Positions 1-10,559 of a stretch of 64,000 nt of DNA are shown here, piece by piece (positions within the stretch are counted from its first letter, which is position 1; each line of letters starts with the position of its first letter). This DNA comes from Gnetum montanum (Eukaryota; Streptophyta; Gnetopsida; Gnetales; Gnetaceae), in NCBI GenBank assembly GCA_015680685.1, contig MNCI01020980.1, positions 673,177-737,176 of the forward strand. Reading direction: 5' to 3'. Position numbers and translations under genes: made by a program. Under the pieces are notes generated by a model. That model searched no databases and was not told where the DNA came from. It saw only the letters and a list, made by a program, of their open reading frames with translations.

Positions 1-895
1 AATGCGACATATGTTTGTACGATCACCCAAGGGCCAATGCCCAATATTGTTACATTTACATGAGCATTAGGGAAATAAGTTACATCTAGAGTTCGTACAG
101 AGATATTGTGTTCAATCACAGTGGCAAAAATCCCAATCGTGGGGGAGACCACCACTAAACTAGAGACACCCTTCATATTATCTGAACCCAAACGCTTATC
201 TTGTTCAACATCCTATTTCTCCAACTGGGCCAACGTACTCTATCTCACCACAGTACCATTCTCCTCCATACTATCAACCCATGCCTCCAACACAACCACT
301 GGCTTGTGCATCCTACACTTCTCCTAACTTTCAACATTCTCATCATTTTCCTCCTTATACATAGTGACCAAATATTCCTAAGGTGTCTACACCATAGCAA
401 CAACCCACGAACATTACTTGTGCTGCTACTTCCAACAATAGTGAGAGACCTCCTCGACATCCAAAGTGTCCCTTCTTTAAACATGACCGTAAGAAGGGAC
501 AACACAATTCTGAGGCCACTACATCCTCTAGCTTAGCACAAATCCAACACTGTGGTGCATCTTCCTCTTCGAACCCAACGCCTCATGTTACTCTATCTGG
601 GCCACCAATCAACACTTCAACCACCATGGGGCCCAATGAATATTACCACATGGGGAGACATGTTGATCCTTGCATACCATCTTATGGTCACAAGTACCAT
701 AGTGGGTCAACTCCTTATAAATTAACCACATCTTATAACTTGCCCCACTATGTCAACTCTAATCAAGTGTGTGAACCCCAATGGGGTAAGTATAACCAGG
801 TCCTAATATTTTCAACATGTAAGGATCCCCACCTTCCATTTATTAATTCTAGCCATGCTCAACCATTTAGTTATGGGGGGTATCCTCCATTTTAA
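1..895 (+). pseudogene. gag C-terminus (zinc knuckle and Pro-rich tail), relic
   Basis: This is the nucleocapsid end of a Ty3/gypsy Gag that would bind element RNA in virus-like particles. The first codons read C-D-I-C-L-Y-D-H-P, the start of a C-X2-C-X3-H-X4-C knuckle. One base is missing in the following Pro-Lys-Gly stretch relative to the copy at 58.7 kb, so the last Cys falls out of frame. Downstream come the Gln/Pro/His-rich segment and a Tyr/Gly-rich tail (626-892) ending in YGGYPPF and a stop, matching the tails of the other copies. The reading frame is lost several times, so no functional protein is expected. Confidence 0.75.
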
Positions 896-2165
896 CAACA
901 TAGAATTAATAAATTTTTTTCTGTTTCTTTAATTTTTCAACTTTTTTTTCCAATTTTTCATCCTTTTAATTTATTGTTTTATCTTTTTTTCTTTTTATCA
1001 TTTTATGAGTAATCTCATCTACAAATAAAACACTCATGTGACTCATTGGTTGTGGTGTTGTTTTATGCTATCAAGTCTTGGGTGATTAATTATTTGAACA
1101 GTGAGCCCATCACATCCACCCAACCATTCTATTAATAAGAGGTTCTACTCTAGGTATGATGATATTCTTAACATCATTAAAACTTAAAGTAATTTTGTGC
1201 TCATTATGCCCAAAGTATTGAATGATGGACCAAGAGGGAATGATTAGGGTGTGACATCAAGGGAACTTGTGGATTCTCTTTGGTGACATCTGTGGGAGTT
1301 ATCATGCAACATGGTTGTACTAAGATCCTTGTACATCTAATGAAAAATGGGAGTAAGAGTATTAAAGGCACCTAGCAAAAAAAAAAGAGAGGGAGAAGAA
1401 AGTGTGCCAAAGTAGCCAAACAAAAAGTATGCCTCAAAGAAGTTCCAAGTTACTCCTCCCTTGCACAAAATGCCAAGTGATCATACGCCTTGCTATCATG
1501 GTGCTCTTATGGTTGTCCATCATTGGATGAAACGATGCGATGTCACTAATTAGAGGAATGGACTTGGTCCTGATCTTGGAATTACGAGTTAATGACACCT
1601 TAATCATGTTTTACACGTAGGATTCATTGTGCCCTACGTCAGTTACCTCACATCCCAATCTCTGCGATCCCTTCTTCAATTCATTCCATCTTGTTGTTCA
1701 TGTATTTGTGACTCATGTCTTGTATAACATTGAATTCATACCTCATCATGGTGGTATCGACATGTGTGTGTTTTGTTGCATCAGTATAGATTACATTTAA
1801 CCCTTCTAGTGCCTACGGACATCTTAAGGTGTGGTTATGTAAGGGCATATAGGTTGGAACCTGCTTTGGGGAGCATCCACTTGCGTAACTTTTGTAATTT
1901 GTACTTGTTGCACACCACCACATCATCTTATACCCTATGAGTATTTAATTGCCAAATCTATTATTTCCTTTGTCATTATTTTATCAAACGTTCCTCAAAA
2001 CTAGGTTCGACATAAAAATTTTAGGGCAACTTCCTTGAAAAATTTCTAACTCTAAAATCACACTAAGTAAAGAATTCAACATTTCTTAAAGGCAATGAGT
2101 AAGGTATGAAATCATTGAACTTTTTTCAATAACCTTACTAACAATTGATCTTTGTGTGGTTATAG
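896..2165 (+). other. Spacer between gag and accessory ORF
   Basis: No coding signal was found. T-rich runs lie just after the gag stop. Segments near 1140-1330 and 1800-1900 match the same spacer in the minus-strand copies around 41.3-42.1 kb and 56.8-57.6 kb. A TATA box with palindromic array, present in those copies, is missing here and was probably deleted. Confidence 0.6.
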
Positions 2166-2665
2166 ATGACCCTAAAAAGAGGACAACAAGGAGGACCTTC
2201 TCAAGGTGCAATTAAACACCTAGGGGGAGGCAAAAGCCAAGGACCTCATGTAGAACATATAGAGCAGGAGGCACAATCATTCAACATCCATCAGGGACCT
2301 CCTGTCACTGCACAAGCTAGCCAACCAAAAGGTGGAGAGGTCGGGGCCCAAGCCTATGAAGAGGAATGATAGCTATCTACGGCATGACATGTCAAGGCCA
2401 ATCAAGTATTCCCGTAGCTGTCGTGCCCATGGGATGCTAACTTCATCAAACATTGGAACATTAGTATGGATGACTCATAATCCATGGATGGAAGAAAAAG
2501 AAATGTCAGGTGCTTCTTCAATGGTATCAATCTCAGAAGCCTGGCACACAGAACAAAGGAAAGGCACCCATGGAGGAGCCACCACTACCGAGAACCCCAT
2601 GAATTCCACAAATTTTATCATTTTGTGTCTGTGTCCCAATTTTGTCATATCCACTATGGCATGAA
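2166..2665 (+). pseudogene. Accessory ORF, internally deleted copy
   Basis: The ATG at 2166 follows TTATAG and begins MTLKRGQQGGPSQG, nearly the same start as the accessory ORFs at 40419 and 55954 on the minus strand. After about 65 codons (Gln/Gly-rich, then QSFNIHQ) the sequence jumps to the AYEEE motif that in the full copy lies near the C-terminus, then continues with relics of the SNIGTL motif and the Lys/Pro tail across frame breaks. About 2.3 kb of ORF, including the globular half and most of the coiled coil, is gone. The product, if any, would be a 67-residue peptide stopped at 2369. Confidence 0.65.
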
Positions 2666-2761
2666 TAAATTTCTAGTCAGTCAATAATCCCATACCTATC
2701 CACTGTGTATTCAATTGAGCTTGTTCCTCACTTTCTTTGACTCGAGGAAAAGTTTTTACTT

Positions 2762-2774
2762 AGTCATGGGGGTA
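2762..2774 (+). other. Polypurine tract (PPT)
   Basis: AGTCATGGGGGTA lies immediately upstream of the TGATGA start of the LTR. The same motif precedes the LTRs at 9871, 33042, 63676 and, on the minus strand, 53070. It primes plus-strand DNA synthesis in LTR elements. Confidence 0.8.
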
Positions 2775-3668
2775 TGATGAAGCTCTATATAGTCTATGCG
2801 TCAACTAGGCTGCATATACGGGGCCCTGTATATGCGGCCACATCGACGGGGCCCCATTGACGCATCCCTCCATGCATCAATGTGGCCCTGTTTAAGCAAG
2901 GCTTGTTTTAGCCTATAAATAAGAGGGCCTTCCACCTCATTTAGGCATATTTCTAGTAGTTATAGTGAATCCCTTGCATTTTCTTTCCATAGAAGTTAGA
3001 TTATTTTCCCAATGCATGCCTGCAGTGTGATGCTTGTAATTGTGCGATACCTTTATTCAAGTGTGACGTACTTGGATGCGCACATGCCCAGAAATAAAGA
3101 TCGAGATTACTTCATCATTGCAGCATTCACTTAGTTTTAATTTTTTAATTATTATTGTTAATTGCTATTGTTATTTATTATTTTCTTAGTTAATATTTCT
3201 TTATCATCATTTACTATTCCTGTTGTTGAATGCGGAATGAGTACGACTTAATCACGAGCATTTAAGTGTGACTACTTGGTAACCTAGTAGCGTACCTAGG
3301 ATCTACGCTTGGTAATCCCAGTAGTAGTCATGCACAAGGTCCAAGATGTGTACAGATGATTAATGAATAGATGGTCATCACACTTAGGCTAGCTTAGACT
3401 CATTTCCTATTACTCATTAGTTTAATCAAGATTATTTTCCATTGTCTCTAGGAGTAGCACTAATTTAGGATCACATCATACGCCTCACTTTGGACTAAAC
3501 CATACATGACAAGACAAACAAATACTAGTCCAGGTGGGAAGACAGCAAACTGTGATCAACATGTAACTATCTAGATACCACGACTAGCCTGTCCATGAAG
3601 TTCGACTGGATCACGCGTGAACGCTCGTATTCGTATGGTTGAGTGTAGGGGTACCTACCCACTCATCA
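2775..3668 (+). repeat. 3' LTR of copy NA-1
   Basis: The LTR starts TGATGAAG and ends CCACTCATCA, 894 bp. U3 holds a run of short inverted motifs built on GCGTCAA / CATCGACG / GCATCAA (2800-2885). It is followed by a TATA box (TATAAAT at 2914) and the conserved AAGAGGG leader. An AATAAA motif (3094) before AAGATCGAGATTACTT marks the likely R-U5 polyadenylation region. The U5 end GTATGGTTGAGTGTAGGGG is shared by most LTRs in the window. The right flank is CCCTC; the left flank is outside the window. Confidence 0.85.
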
Positions 3669-3881
3669 CCCTCAATGTCCCTCCATCGCATTTGGTCATC
3701 TTGATGTAGGATAAACGTAAAGTTTGGCACATACTTATCAAGATGAGTATATAGCACTTGGCATTGTTGGGGCCCAAGCAGGAGATGAGTATATAGCACT
3801 TGGTTGATTTGAGCATTCATTCCTTTGATTCAATGTGTGCTCAAATCTTGGTGGAGAATCATTCTTGTGAGAAGAAGACAT
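3669..3881 (-). pseudogene. gag N-terminus of an interrupted minus-strand gypsy element
   Basis: Reading leftward from an ATG at 3881, the product starts MSSSHK and continues through an IYSS / YTH segment and an (H/Q)DDQMRWRD motif, matching the Gag starts at 23934 and 27796 on the plus strand. The frame breaks inside the fragment and the gene is cut at 3669 by the insertion of copy NA-1. It belongs with the 5' LTR at 4033-4868. The remainder lies to the left of the window. Confidence 0.7.
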
Positions 3882-4015
3882 TTTCGATTAAAAGAAAATA
3901 CTAGCGTGCTTTTTACAATTATTATTATTAGAATGATTATGACTTTAAGGTTTGATCCAATGATGTTGAATAATTTTCACTAAGTCCTAGATAGCGCATG
4001 TAGCTAACTACTCTC

Positions 4016-4032
4016 CTCAGTAATAGTGCCAA
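4016..4032 (-). other. Primer binding site
   Basis: On the minus strand TTGGCACTATTACTGAG directly follows the LTR end. It is a diverged form of the TGGCGCCGTTGCCGGGG site complementary to the tRNA-Asp 3' end that Athila/Tat gypsy elements use. Confidence 0.65.
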
Positions 4033-4868
4033 TGATGAGCAATGAGTATACCCTACACCCAACCATACAAATCACTAGCATTCAATCAACGATCCGATTG
4101 AATTCCAAAGACTTTAGGTTTATAAGTACATCAATTCTAGGAGGTGAACCTAACTATTACAATTATTATCTTCCTAGTTTCACTTGTGAAGTGTGAGTGT
4201 ATGATTAAGTGTAATTGAGGCATATGAATTTTTTATCATTTTCTCTTTTATGAATTAAGTTGCCTAATGAACAAGAATAAATAATAAAGAATTTAATTTC
4301 TAAATTATTCTAACAACTAGCTAACACTTAACTAATCCTAACATAAGCATTCATTCCCACTTGTCGTACACATCTTGAACATGTATCGTGTTACTGGGTT
4401 ACCAAACATGAAGCATTACTAGGATTACCAAGTAGTAAACGTATGCTAGAAGTGATCATACTTATGTTTACTATTAAATCATTATTAATTAATTAATTAC
4501 TTAATTAATTAAAACATTAAACGAAATTGTTTGAATGTTAAATGCATAAGTAAACAATTAATCTAGTACAAGTGCTACAAGGTTTATTAAAAAATCTTGT
4601 CTTTATTGTCATCCACACTAGAGTGCTTAGGTATAACAGTGTTTGAATAAAGATCTACATACTCTTTGACTCCTATTGTAGGCACTCAAAAAATATTCTA
4701 ACTTCTAAGAGGAAAAACTACAAGATCTTTACTACAACCATAAAAGACTTTTGATAAATGCGATAGGTAGGCACACATTTATAGGTAGAAACAAGGTGCC
4801 CCATCAATGGGTACATGTCAATGGGTTAAACCCTACGTCGACAAGGCCCAACGATGTGACTCATTACA
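4033..4868 (-). repeat. 5' LTR of interrupted minus-strand gypsy element
   Basis: On the plus strand it reads TGATGAGC at 4033 and ends near CTCATTACA at 4868. It contains the family U5 block (GGTTACCAAAC, GATTACCAAGTAG), an AATAAA-like region and short inverted motifs built on CATCAATGG / GTCGACAAGG near the U3 end. Its right border abuts reverse-transcriptase codons of a plus-strand element, so this element was inserted into that pol gene. Confidence 0.7.
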
Positions 4869-7815
4869 ATTGTGGGGAATTGTTACAACAATTTTCTAGA
4901 TGGTTATGGTGGCTATAACCAAATCCAAATAACATTGAAGGACTAAGCTAAAACAACCTTCACAAGTCCTTAGGGGAATTTTGCATATAGAAAGTTATCC
5001 TTTGGCCTATACAATGCACCCACTACATTCCAATGATTGGTCCTAAGCATCTTACAATAGCATATCAATAGTAACTAGAAGTTTTAATGGATGACTTCTC
5101 TACCTATTGGGATACCTTTGAGTAAGCCTTGGACTACCTCATGTAAGTGCTTCAACAATGTGTGGAGACAAACCTAAGGCTCAATTAGCAAAAGGGCCAC
5201 CTACTAGTCCAATAGGACATTATCTTAGGACATTGAATTTCAAACAAAGGGATTGACGTAGATCCAAAAAAAGTAAGGGTCATCCAAGGAATAACCAAAT
5301 AACCAGAAACAATGAAAGATGTGAGGTCATTCCTTGACCACACTGGTTACTATAGGCATTTCATTCAAAACTTTTCAAAGATCACCAAGCCATTAGTGGA
5401 GTTTACGAAGAAACATGCATCGTTCATATGGATCAAGAAGTGTGAGAATGTATTATAGTAATTGAAGTAAAAACTCATAGATTCTCTAATTCTATGAGTA
5501 ATAGATTTGGCTAGATCATTCCACATCATGAAGGATGCATTGAATTATACCTTGGGAGCTGTCCTTACATAGATGGATGATTAGAAACATCCATACTAAG
5601 TATCATTGAACTTAGAAGGTAGGGTGAAAAAGTTCCCTAAATTAAATTTTCTTTAAATCAAAGCACACACCAAAAATAATGTGGTTTCTAAAACTTAGGT
5701 AGTCCACACTCGGTGGGTAGTTCACAAGCACACCTCTATACTTTGTTACTCTCAAATGTGATTTGAAGGGTACCACACCTTGTACAAGATCTAAGCTTTG
5801 GAATGGAGTGATTCATCACTATGAATCAAATCAAACTCACAAGGTTCCAATAGGCTTAGAATGTGGTTTTCAAGATCCCACAACCTTTACAATTTGAGCT
5901 CCACTTTGGAGTGTTATGGAACTACACCAACATTCAATCCCATATGATTGCCACAAGCTCAAGTAAGATGGCTTCCTGCAAGAAGCATATCAACCCCACA
6001 GGGTAAAAAAAGAGAATAACAATCATAAGGAAAGAATGCAACTAGTTTTGCTGATTCTTATACTTTGAGGTACAGCTCACTTTAACCAATTACAATAGAC
6101 AAAAGATTGTATAGTGAGGAACATTAATCATCACAATGATTTCTTGATGAATACAATTAATAGTACATAATGCTTGCACATTTTCCAATGAGAATGAAAT
6201 CTCCTTATAGTCAATATGTTTTAAAAATCACCTCAAAATTTTTGCAACACCTAATTTTCAATCACTAGAGACATCTTCTTCAAGTATGAGATGTCTCTCT
6301 TTAATGGACCTTTATTCTGGAAAGACGTCCTTCTCTCCAGAAAGACATCTGCTATTTTCTAAAGACATCTTCTCCTATGTTGCCTTTAATTCTACCAAGA
6401 CATTTACTGTTTCTTGGATACATCTTTCTTTAGCTCTTTTTACACTTTGAAATATTTGTTCCTTGTCGATGTTCTTGAACTTCTACATGCCTTCTTGTCT
6501 TAATCCAAGTTCTACAAACAAAACAGCCACACAAACACACAAACATCTTTGTACTCCATTTTTCTCAATGTTTTGATATACCAAAAGATCAACACATACT
6601 AAATCCAATATGCAAGTAAGAGCATTGTGGGTGAAAAACTCAACTACACCACCACTAAAAAGGAGCTCATGGAAGTGGTGTATGCATTTGAGAAATTTAG
6701 GCACTATGTGCTTGAATACAAAGTTTTTATGCACAAAGACCACAGTGCCATCTGGTTCCTGATGAACAAACCAACGATGAGCCCCTGTGTCATATTATGG
6801 CTCTTGATTCTCCAAAATTTTGATTTAACAATGGTTGATTGAAAGGGTACCAAGAATATCGTGGTTGACCACTTGTGTTACTTGAAACAGATGGCCTGGT
6901 ACAATAATGTGTCCCTAATGTAGGATAACTTCAATTTTTCTAGGACACAGATGAGGATCATTATAGGGGCTACTATTATAGGAGAAGGAAAACCATTAAG
7001 ATCCTCATGGTAGGATATTGTTAGCCCATAATCTTCAGGGATGCCCATCACTTCTTTCGTTCCTATGACAAATGCTAATGTGACAAAGTGATGACCACAT
7101 TCATGGAAGGGCCTAAACAATGGATCCAACCATTGGGGAGTTTTGATCTTTGAGGAATTTATTTCATGGGGCCCATTAGCCCTATGTCAAACAAAAAGGC
7201 ATACATCATCGTGGTTGTTGACTACTGCACCAAATGAGCTAAAGCTACTACTGTCACCAATTATTCATAAATGGGGAAATTACCAAGATACTAACACATA
7301 CGATTAGTAAACATAGGAAGGACTAGAGTAGTAAACTCAACAATGCTCTTTTGGACTTATCCTTCAATGTGAAAACTTCCTATTAGCTATTCTCCCTATG
7401 AGTTAGTGTACGGGAAACTTCCAACTCTTCCTATCCAAGATGAGCTCCGTACAATTTCAACGGCCTATGATTTTGACTTACATCTAGGTCTAGCCAAAGA
7501 GAAAGATAGATGAATCTCAATACACTAGACAAGAATAGATTACTGGTCTTGTCATTGAATAAAGTGCATAAGACTCATAATAAGCAACATCATGACCTTA
7601 GGATAAGAAAGTTCAAGTTTCAACTAGGATATAAGGTGCTCTACTGGAACCCAATGCATGTACCGCAATGTACTAAATTCTAAACGCTATGGGAGGACCC
7701 TTACATCATATACGAAACTTTTCCATCTAGGGCCATGATGATATACCATATTGATAGCCTAAATGAAAGATTATTAGTCAATGTCCAACAACTTAAACCT
7801 TTCCTAGAAATAAGA
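4869..7815 (+). pseudogene. pol relic: RT, RNase H, partial integrase
   Basis: RT motifs are LDGYGGYNQIQ near 4895-4930, FGLYNAPTTFQ near 5003-5035 and the catalytic FxDD-type box LMDDFSTY near 5087-5110. They are followed by the thumb/connection ([23 protein letters not shown]). RNase H resumes after the insertion with LNYTTTKKELMEVVYAFEKFRHYV (6636-6710) and WFLMNKP. The integrase keeps YIIVVVDYCTK near 7205-7235, with the first catalytic Asp. About 200 bp spanning the second Asp and the Glu are deleted near 7270-7290 relative to 36750-36950. The C-terminal GPY/F-like module (LWEDPYIIYETFPS) is at 7690-7725. Multiple stops, many TAG for CAG or TGA for TGG, rule out function. Confidence 0.8.
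5609..6622 (+). mobile_element. About 1-kb unclassified insertion in RNase H
   Basis: The RNase H reading is interrupted after CATTG (5604-5608) and resumes at a second CATTG (6623-6627), so a 5-bp target-site duplication is likely. The insert starts AACTTAGAAGG and ends GCAAGTAAGAG with no clear terminal inverted repeat and no TG...CA ends. Inside, the octamer AGACATCT recurs around 6260-6420. No protein was recognised. It could be a solo LTR of an unrelated family or a non-autonomous DNA element. Orientation is arbitrary. Confidence 0.5.
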
Positions 7816-9857
7816 ACAACCAGTGGAAATAATGCCTTAACTAATTACCAAGCATGCTCAATCTTTCAGATCTTCCCCTTCCAACTCAGTTGTGGGGGAG
7901 ACAACCATCCATGCTAAGATCCTATAAGTGGCTTCATAGTTTTTCAACCTTTTTTTTTTCCAACCTTTTTTTCACATCATTTTTCATTTTCTTGAATCTT
8001 TTACAATTTCTTTTATATGTTGTTTTATTTTGATTTTCTTACATGTCTTTTTCTTCTTTATTGCCATCAAGACTTTGGTGCCAAATGCAGTTGCTGATTA
8101 ATGATGATTAATTAAAGTAATTTCTTAAATTAATTACTTAATAAACTATATTTCATCATTGAATTTTGACATTGATTAATGGGATATTAGTTTTCTCATG
8201 ATACCAGGTAGTGAGCTCATGTCATCCTCCCATTCTACTAGAACTCCATGGTGTTCTCTTATTTTGGAAGCATGAGGTCCTTTCTTAATAACAAATTTGA
8301 GAGCACTTGTGACCTTGGTACTCTCCAAAATTGGAATGAATTAAGTGGAATTGACATGGGTGTGACTTCAAGGGAATTTTTTGCCTTTCGTACTTACCTA
8401 TCATCTAGAGTTTTGTGGGTATTCTCATCAATTCCTACCATTCCCAACATTGACCAATAATAGGAAGTAATATCTTTACATGGTGTGGTTCCCATGAAGA
8501 AAAACATGGAAATTCAAAGCACACCCCTTAGATGAAATAATGGGCTACAAGCATGGGTTATGGAACTCGAAAGACATGTTACCTATGCCTAAAGGCACCC
8601 CTCTAACTAAGGCCCTCTTCACTTTCTACTTCAATTTTCTTCTCTATTTGGACTGATGGATGATCTTTATGGGTTTCCATGAGCTTTAGGGGGTCAAATG
8701 GCCTTAACGTGCCAATGCGAAGTCACTGAATGTGGATGGTCTTAATTTGAACTAAGGATGCGATGCTATCAAGTCACCTTAATCACACATTCCACAAATG
8801 ACTTCATGTGACCAAACTATGAAACTCCATCTTATTCTCTCTTTCATCTCTAATTCTATCCATTTACCACCTCATTGCCTTCTATTGTGAATGATCAATG
8901 TCTTAATTTTGATATGTTTTCATTCTTTTGTGATTTAATTTTTAACAATACTTGGCCATTAATCATCCTTAGGGCCTATGAAATCCTTGGTATGAGGGCA
9001 TGCAAGCACATTAAGGGCATGAGCCTATTATGGGAAGGACCCACTTGCATACTCTTTAGTCTATATGGTTAAAATTCCTATCCTTAGTCATTTTTCTTTC
9101 AAATCCATTGTTTTCCATCGTAGAACATCTAGCTTTTGCACTCCTTGATTATCAATCTCCATCTCAATGTCTTTTTCCTAACTCATTCTAAGCCCTCTTC
9201 AATGATTTATTCTTAATTAAGGCTTTTTTGGCTTCCTATGGACTCCAATTTCATTGTCAAACTCCTTTCCCATACTTTGTTTTTAAAGTGAAAATTTTTT
9301 CTCTATGGTTGTGCCAACATAGCCAAATGCATTGATGCATCCTTGTCGACGCAGCCAGGTGCATCAACACATCCCCGTCGACATAGCTAAGATGCATCGA
9401 CCTAGGGGAAAAATACTATAAATACACATCAAGACTTGGTAAAATTTTCACATTTGTCTTATAATGCAAGGAAGAGAAGATGAAGGCAATACTGGATGCT
9501 TTCCATCTTCCATCAAAAGCAACTACTGTAGCAGGATAACCAAAACCTCAACCTTGACTACCACTACCATGTGTGCCAGAGTTTGGTGAAGGTCCTTTAG
9601 CATCCTAGGAGCCTCCATCTCTTGGCACTATTTGATCTTCACTTTGTCTTCAGCAATCAAAGGATCCTTCCTATCCATTTTTGTAAAGGTGTCCAATTTT
9701 GTTATCCAAGACACCCATTTTTGTAATTTTTGTAATTTCATATGATTTGGCACTTAGAGTTAGTTAGTTAGAGTTTTTCAGTAATTAATTCCATACCTTC
9801 CCAAATTAATAAGCATCTCAATCTTAGTTTTGTTCACTCGAGGGTTAGTTTTCACTC
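7816..9857 (+). other. 3' region of the gypsy element between pol and 3' LTR
   Basis: No ORF was recognised. It begins with a purine-rich GTTGTGGGGGAGA (7890), a motif repeated after pol at 37.56 kb and, as TCATGGGGGAGA, at 31.05 kb. A block with CATGGTGTGGTT...GGAATTCAAAGCACACCCC (8480-8530) can form a hairpin and is present in three tandem copies at 38.2 kb. The far end carries an internal promoter (9317-9425). Confidence 0.6.
9317..9425 (+). promoter_or_regulatory. Internal promoter with GCATCGA-type palindromic array
   Basis: Short inverted motifs such as GCATTGATGCAT, GTCGACGCAG, GCATCAACAC and GATGCATCGAC (9328-9405) lead into ACTATAAATAC (9415-9425). The same motif type fills U3 of this element's own 3' LTR (9890-9980). 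The downstream sequence lacks the LTR leader AAGAGGTGGCTC, so it is not a nested LTR. It probably drove a 3' ORF that is now lost. Confidence 0.5.
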
Positions 9858-9870
9858 AGTCATGGGGGTA
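9858..9870 (+). other. Polypurine tract
   Basis: AGTCATGGGGGTA abuts TGATGAATC, the LTR start. Confidence 0.75.
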
Positions 9871-10558
9871 TGATGAATCATTCAATAGGCTGCGTTGATA
9901 GGCATGCATCAACATAGCCCCATTGACATAGCTGCATTGATGCATGGTTAGATGCATCGACGTAGATGCATTGATGTAATGTCTAGTCTTGCCTATATAA
10001 AAGCGTGCACCCATCACATTTATGACATGTTAAGTCAATAGAATAGCTAAGTTCTTGCAATTTTCTTTTTTCAAAGTTAGAATATTTTCTTAGTTCTCAT
10101 AGTAGAACTTTAAGGATTATATGAATCCTTATTCAAACATTAATGTACTTGAACAATTTGATGTGCCAACAATAAAGATAAGATTCTTGGAATTCCTTGC
10201 AGCACTTAAGAATAATTTAATATTTTCATTCATGCACCTTATTACTTATGCATTTTATATTCATGCCCATAGTTAATTAATGCATTTAATAATAACACAT
10301 AAGTATGATAACCTTGACCATATCGTGAATGCTTGGTAATCCCACTAGTGTTATCGCATGATTCGCCCAGTAGCCTAACACTTTGCAATCCAATAGCATT
10401 TATAATGAGTTCAAGATGTGCACAAAAGGTGGGACAAGATGGTTATGTTAGGATAGTTAGATTAAGATATTAAATAGGAAATTAGTTATTTTACACTTAA
10501 TTGCTTTTGTTTCACACTTAGATTAAATCATATAGAATATAAAATATAGATAAAGAAT
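9871..10558 (+). repeat. 3' LTR, truncated on the right
   Basis: The LTR starts TGATGAATCA. Its U3 has the array of GCATCGACG / GCATTGATG motifs, then TATATAAAAG at 9994, an AATAAAGAT polyadenylation motif near 10170 and the U5 block with GGTAATCCCACTAGTG. The usual end GGTACC..CCACTCATCA is missing; the sequence passes into a LINE near 10560. Confidence 0.7.
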
Positions 10559-10559
10559 A

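Larger units (their letters stand above)
1..3668 (+). mobile_element. 3' portion of non-autonomous gypsy element (copy NA-1)
   Basis: The window opens inside the C-terminal part of a gag gene, runs through a gene-free spacer, then a shrunken accessory ORF, a polypurine tract and one complete 3' LTR. The order gag, spacer, accessory ORF, PPT, LTR without any protease, reverse transcriptase or integrase is the same as in the longer copies at 38.7-45.3 kb and 52.3-60.8 kb, so the lack of pol is a family trait. The internal TATA promoter of the longer copies is not visible here. The LTR ends directly against the minus-strand gag start of another element, so this copy was inserted into that gag; the left partner lies outside the window. 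Confidence 0.8.
4869..10558 (+). mobile_element. 3' half of an autonomous-type gypsy element (pol, 3' region, truncated 3' LTR)
   Basis: The element begins abruptly in the reverse transcriptase palm, continues through RNase H and a shortened integrase, then a 2-kb 3' region with an internal promoter, a PPT and about 690 bp of 3' LTR. Domain order RT, RNase H, integrase is that of Ty3/gypsy. It is interrupted on the left by the minus-strand LTR, at 5609-6622 by an unclassified insertion, and on the right by a LINE. It is closely related to the outer element at 34.0-38.7 kb. Confidence 0.75.
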
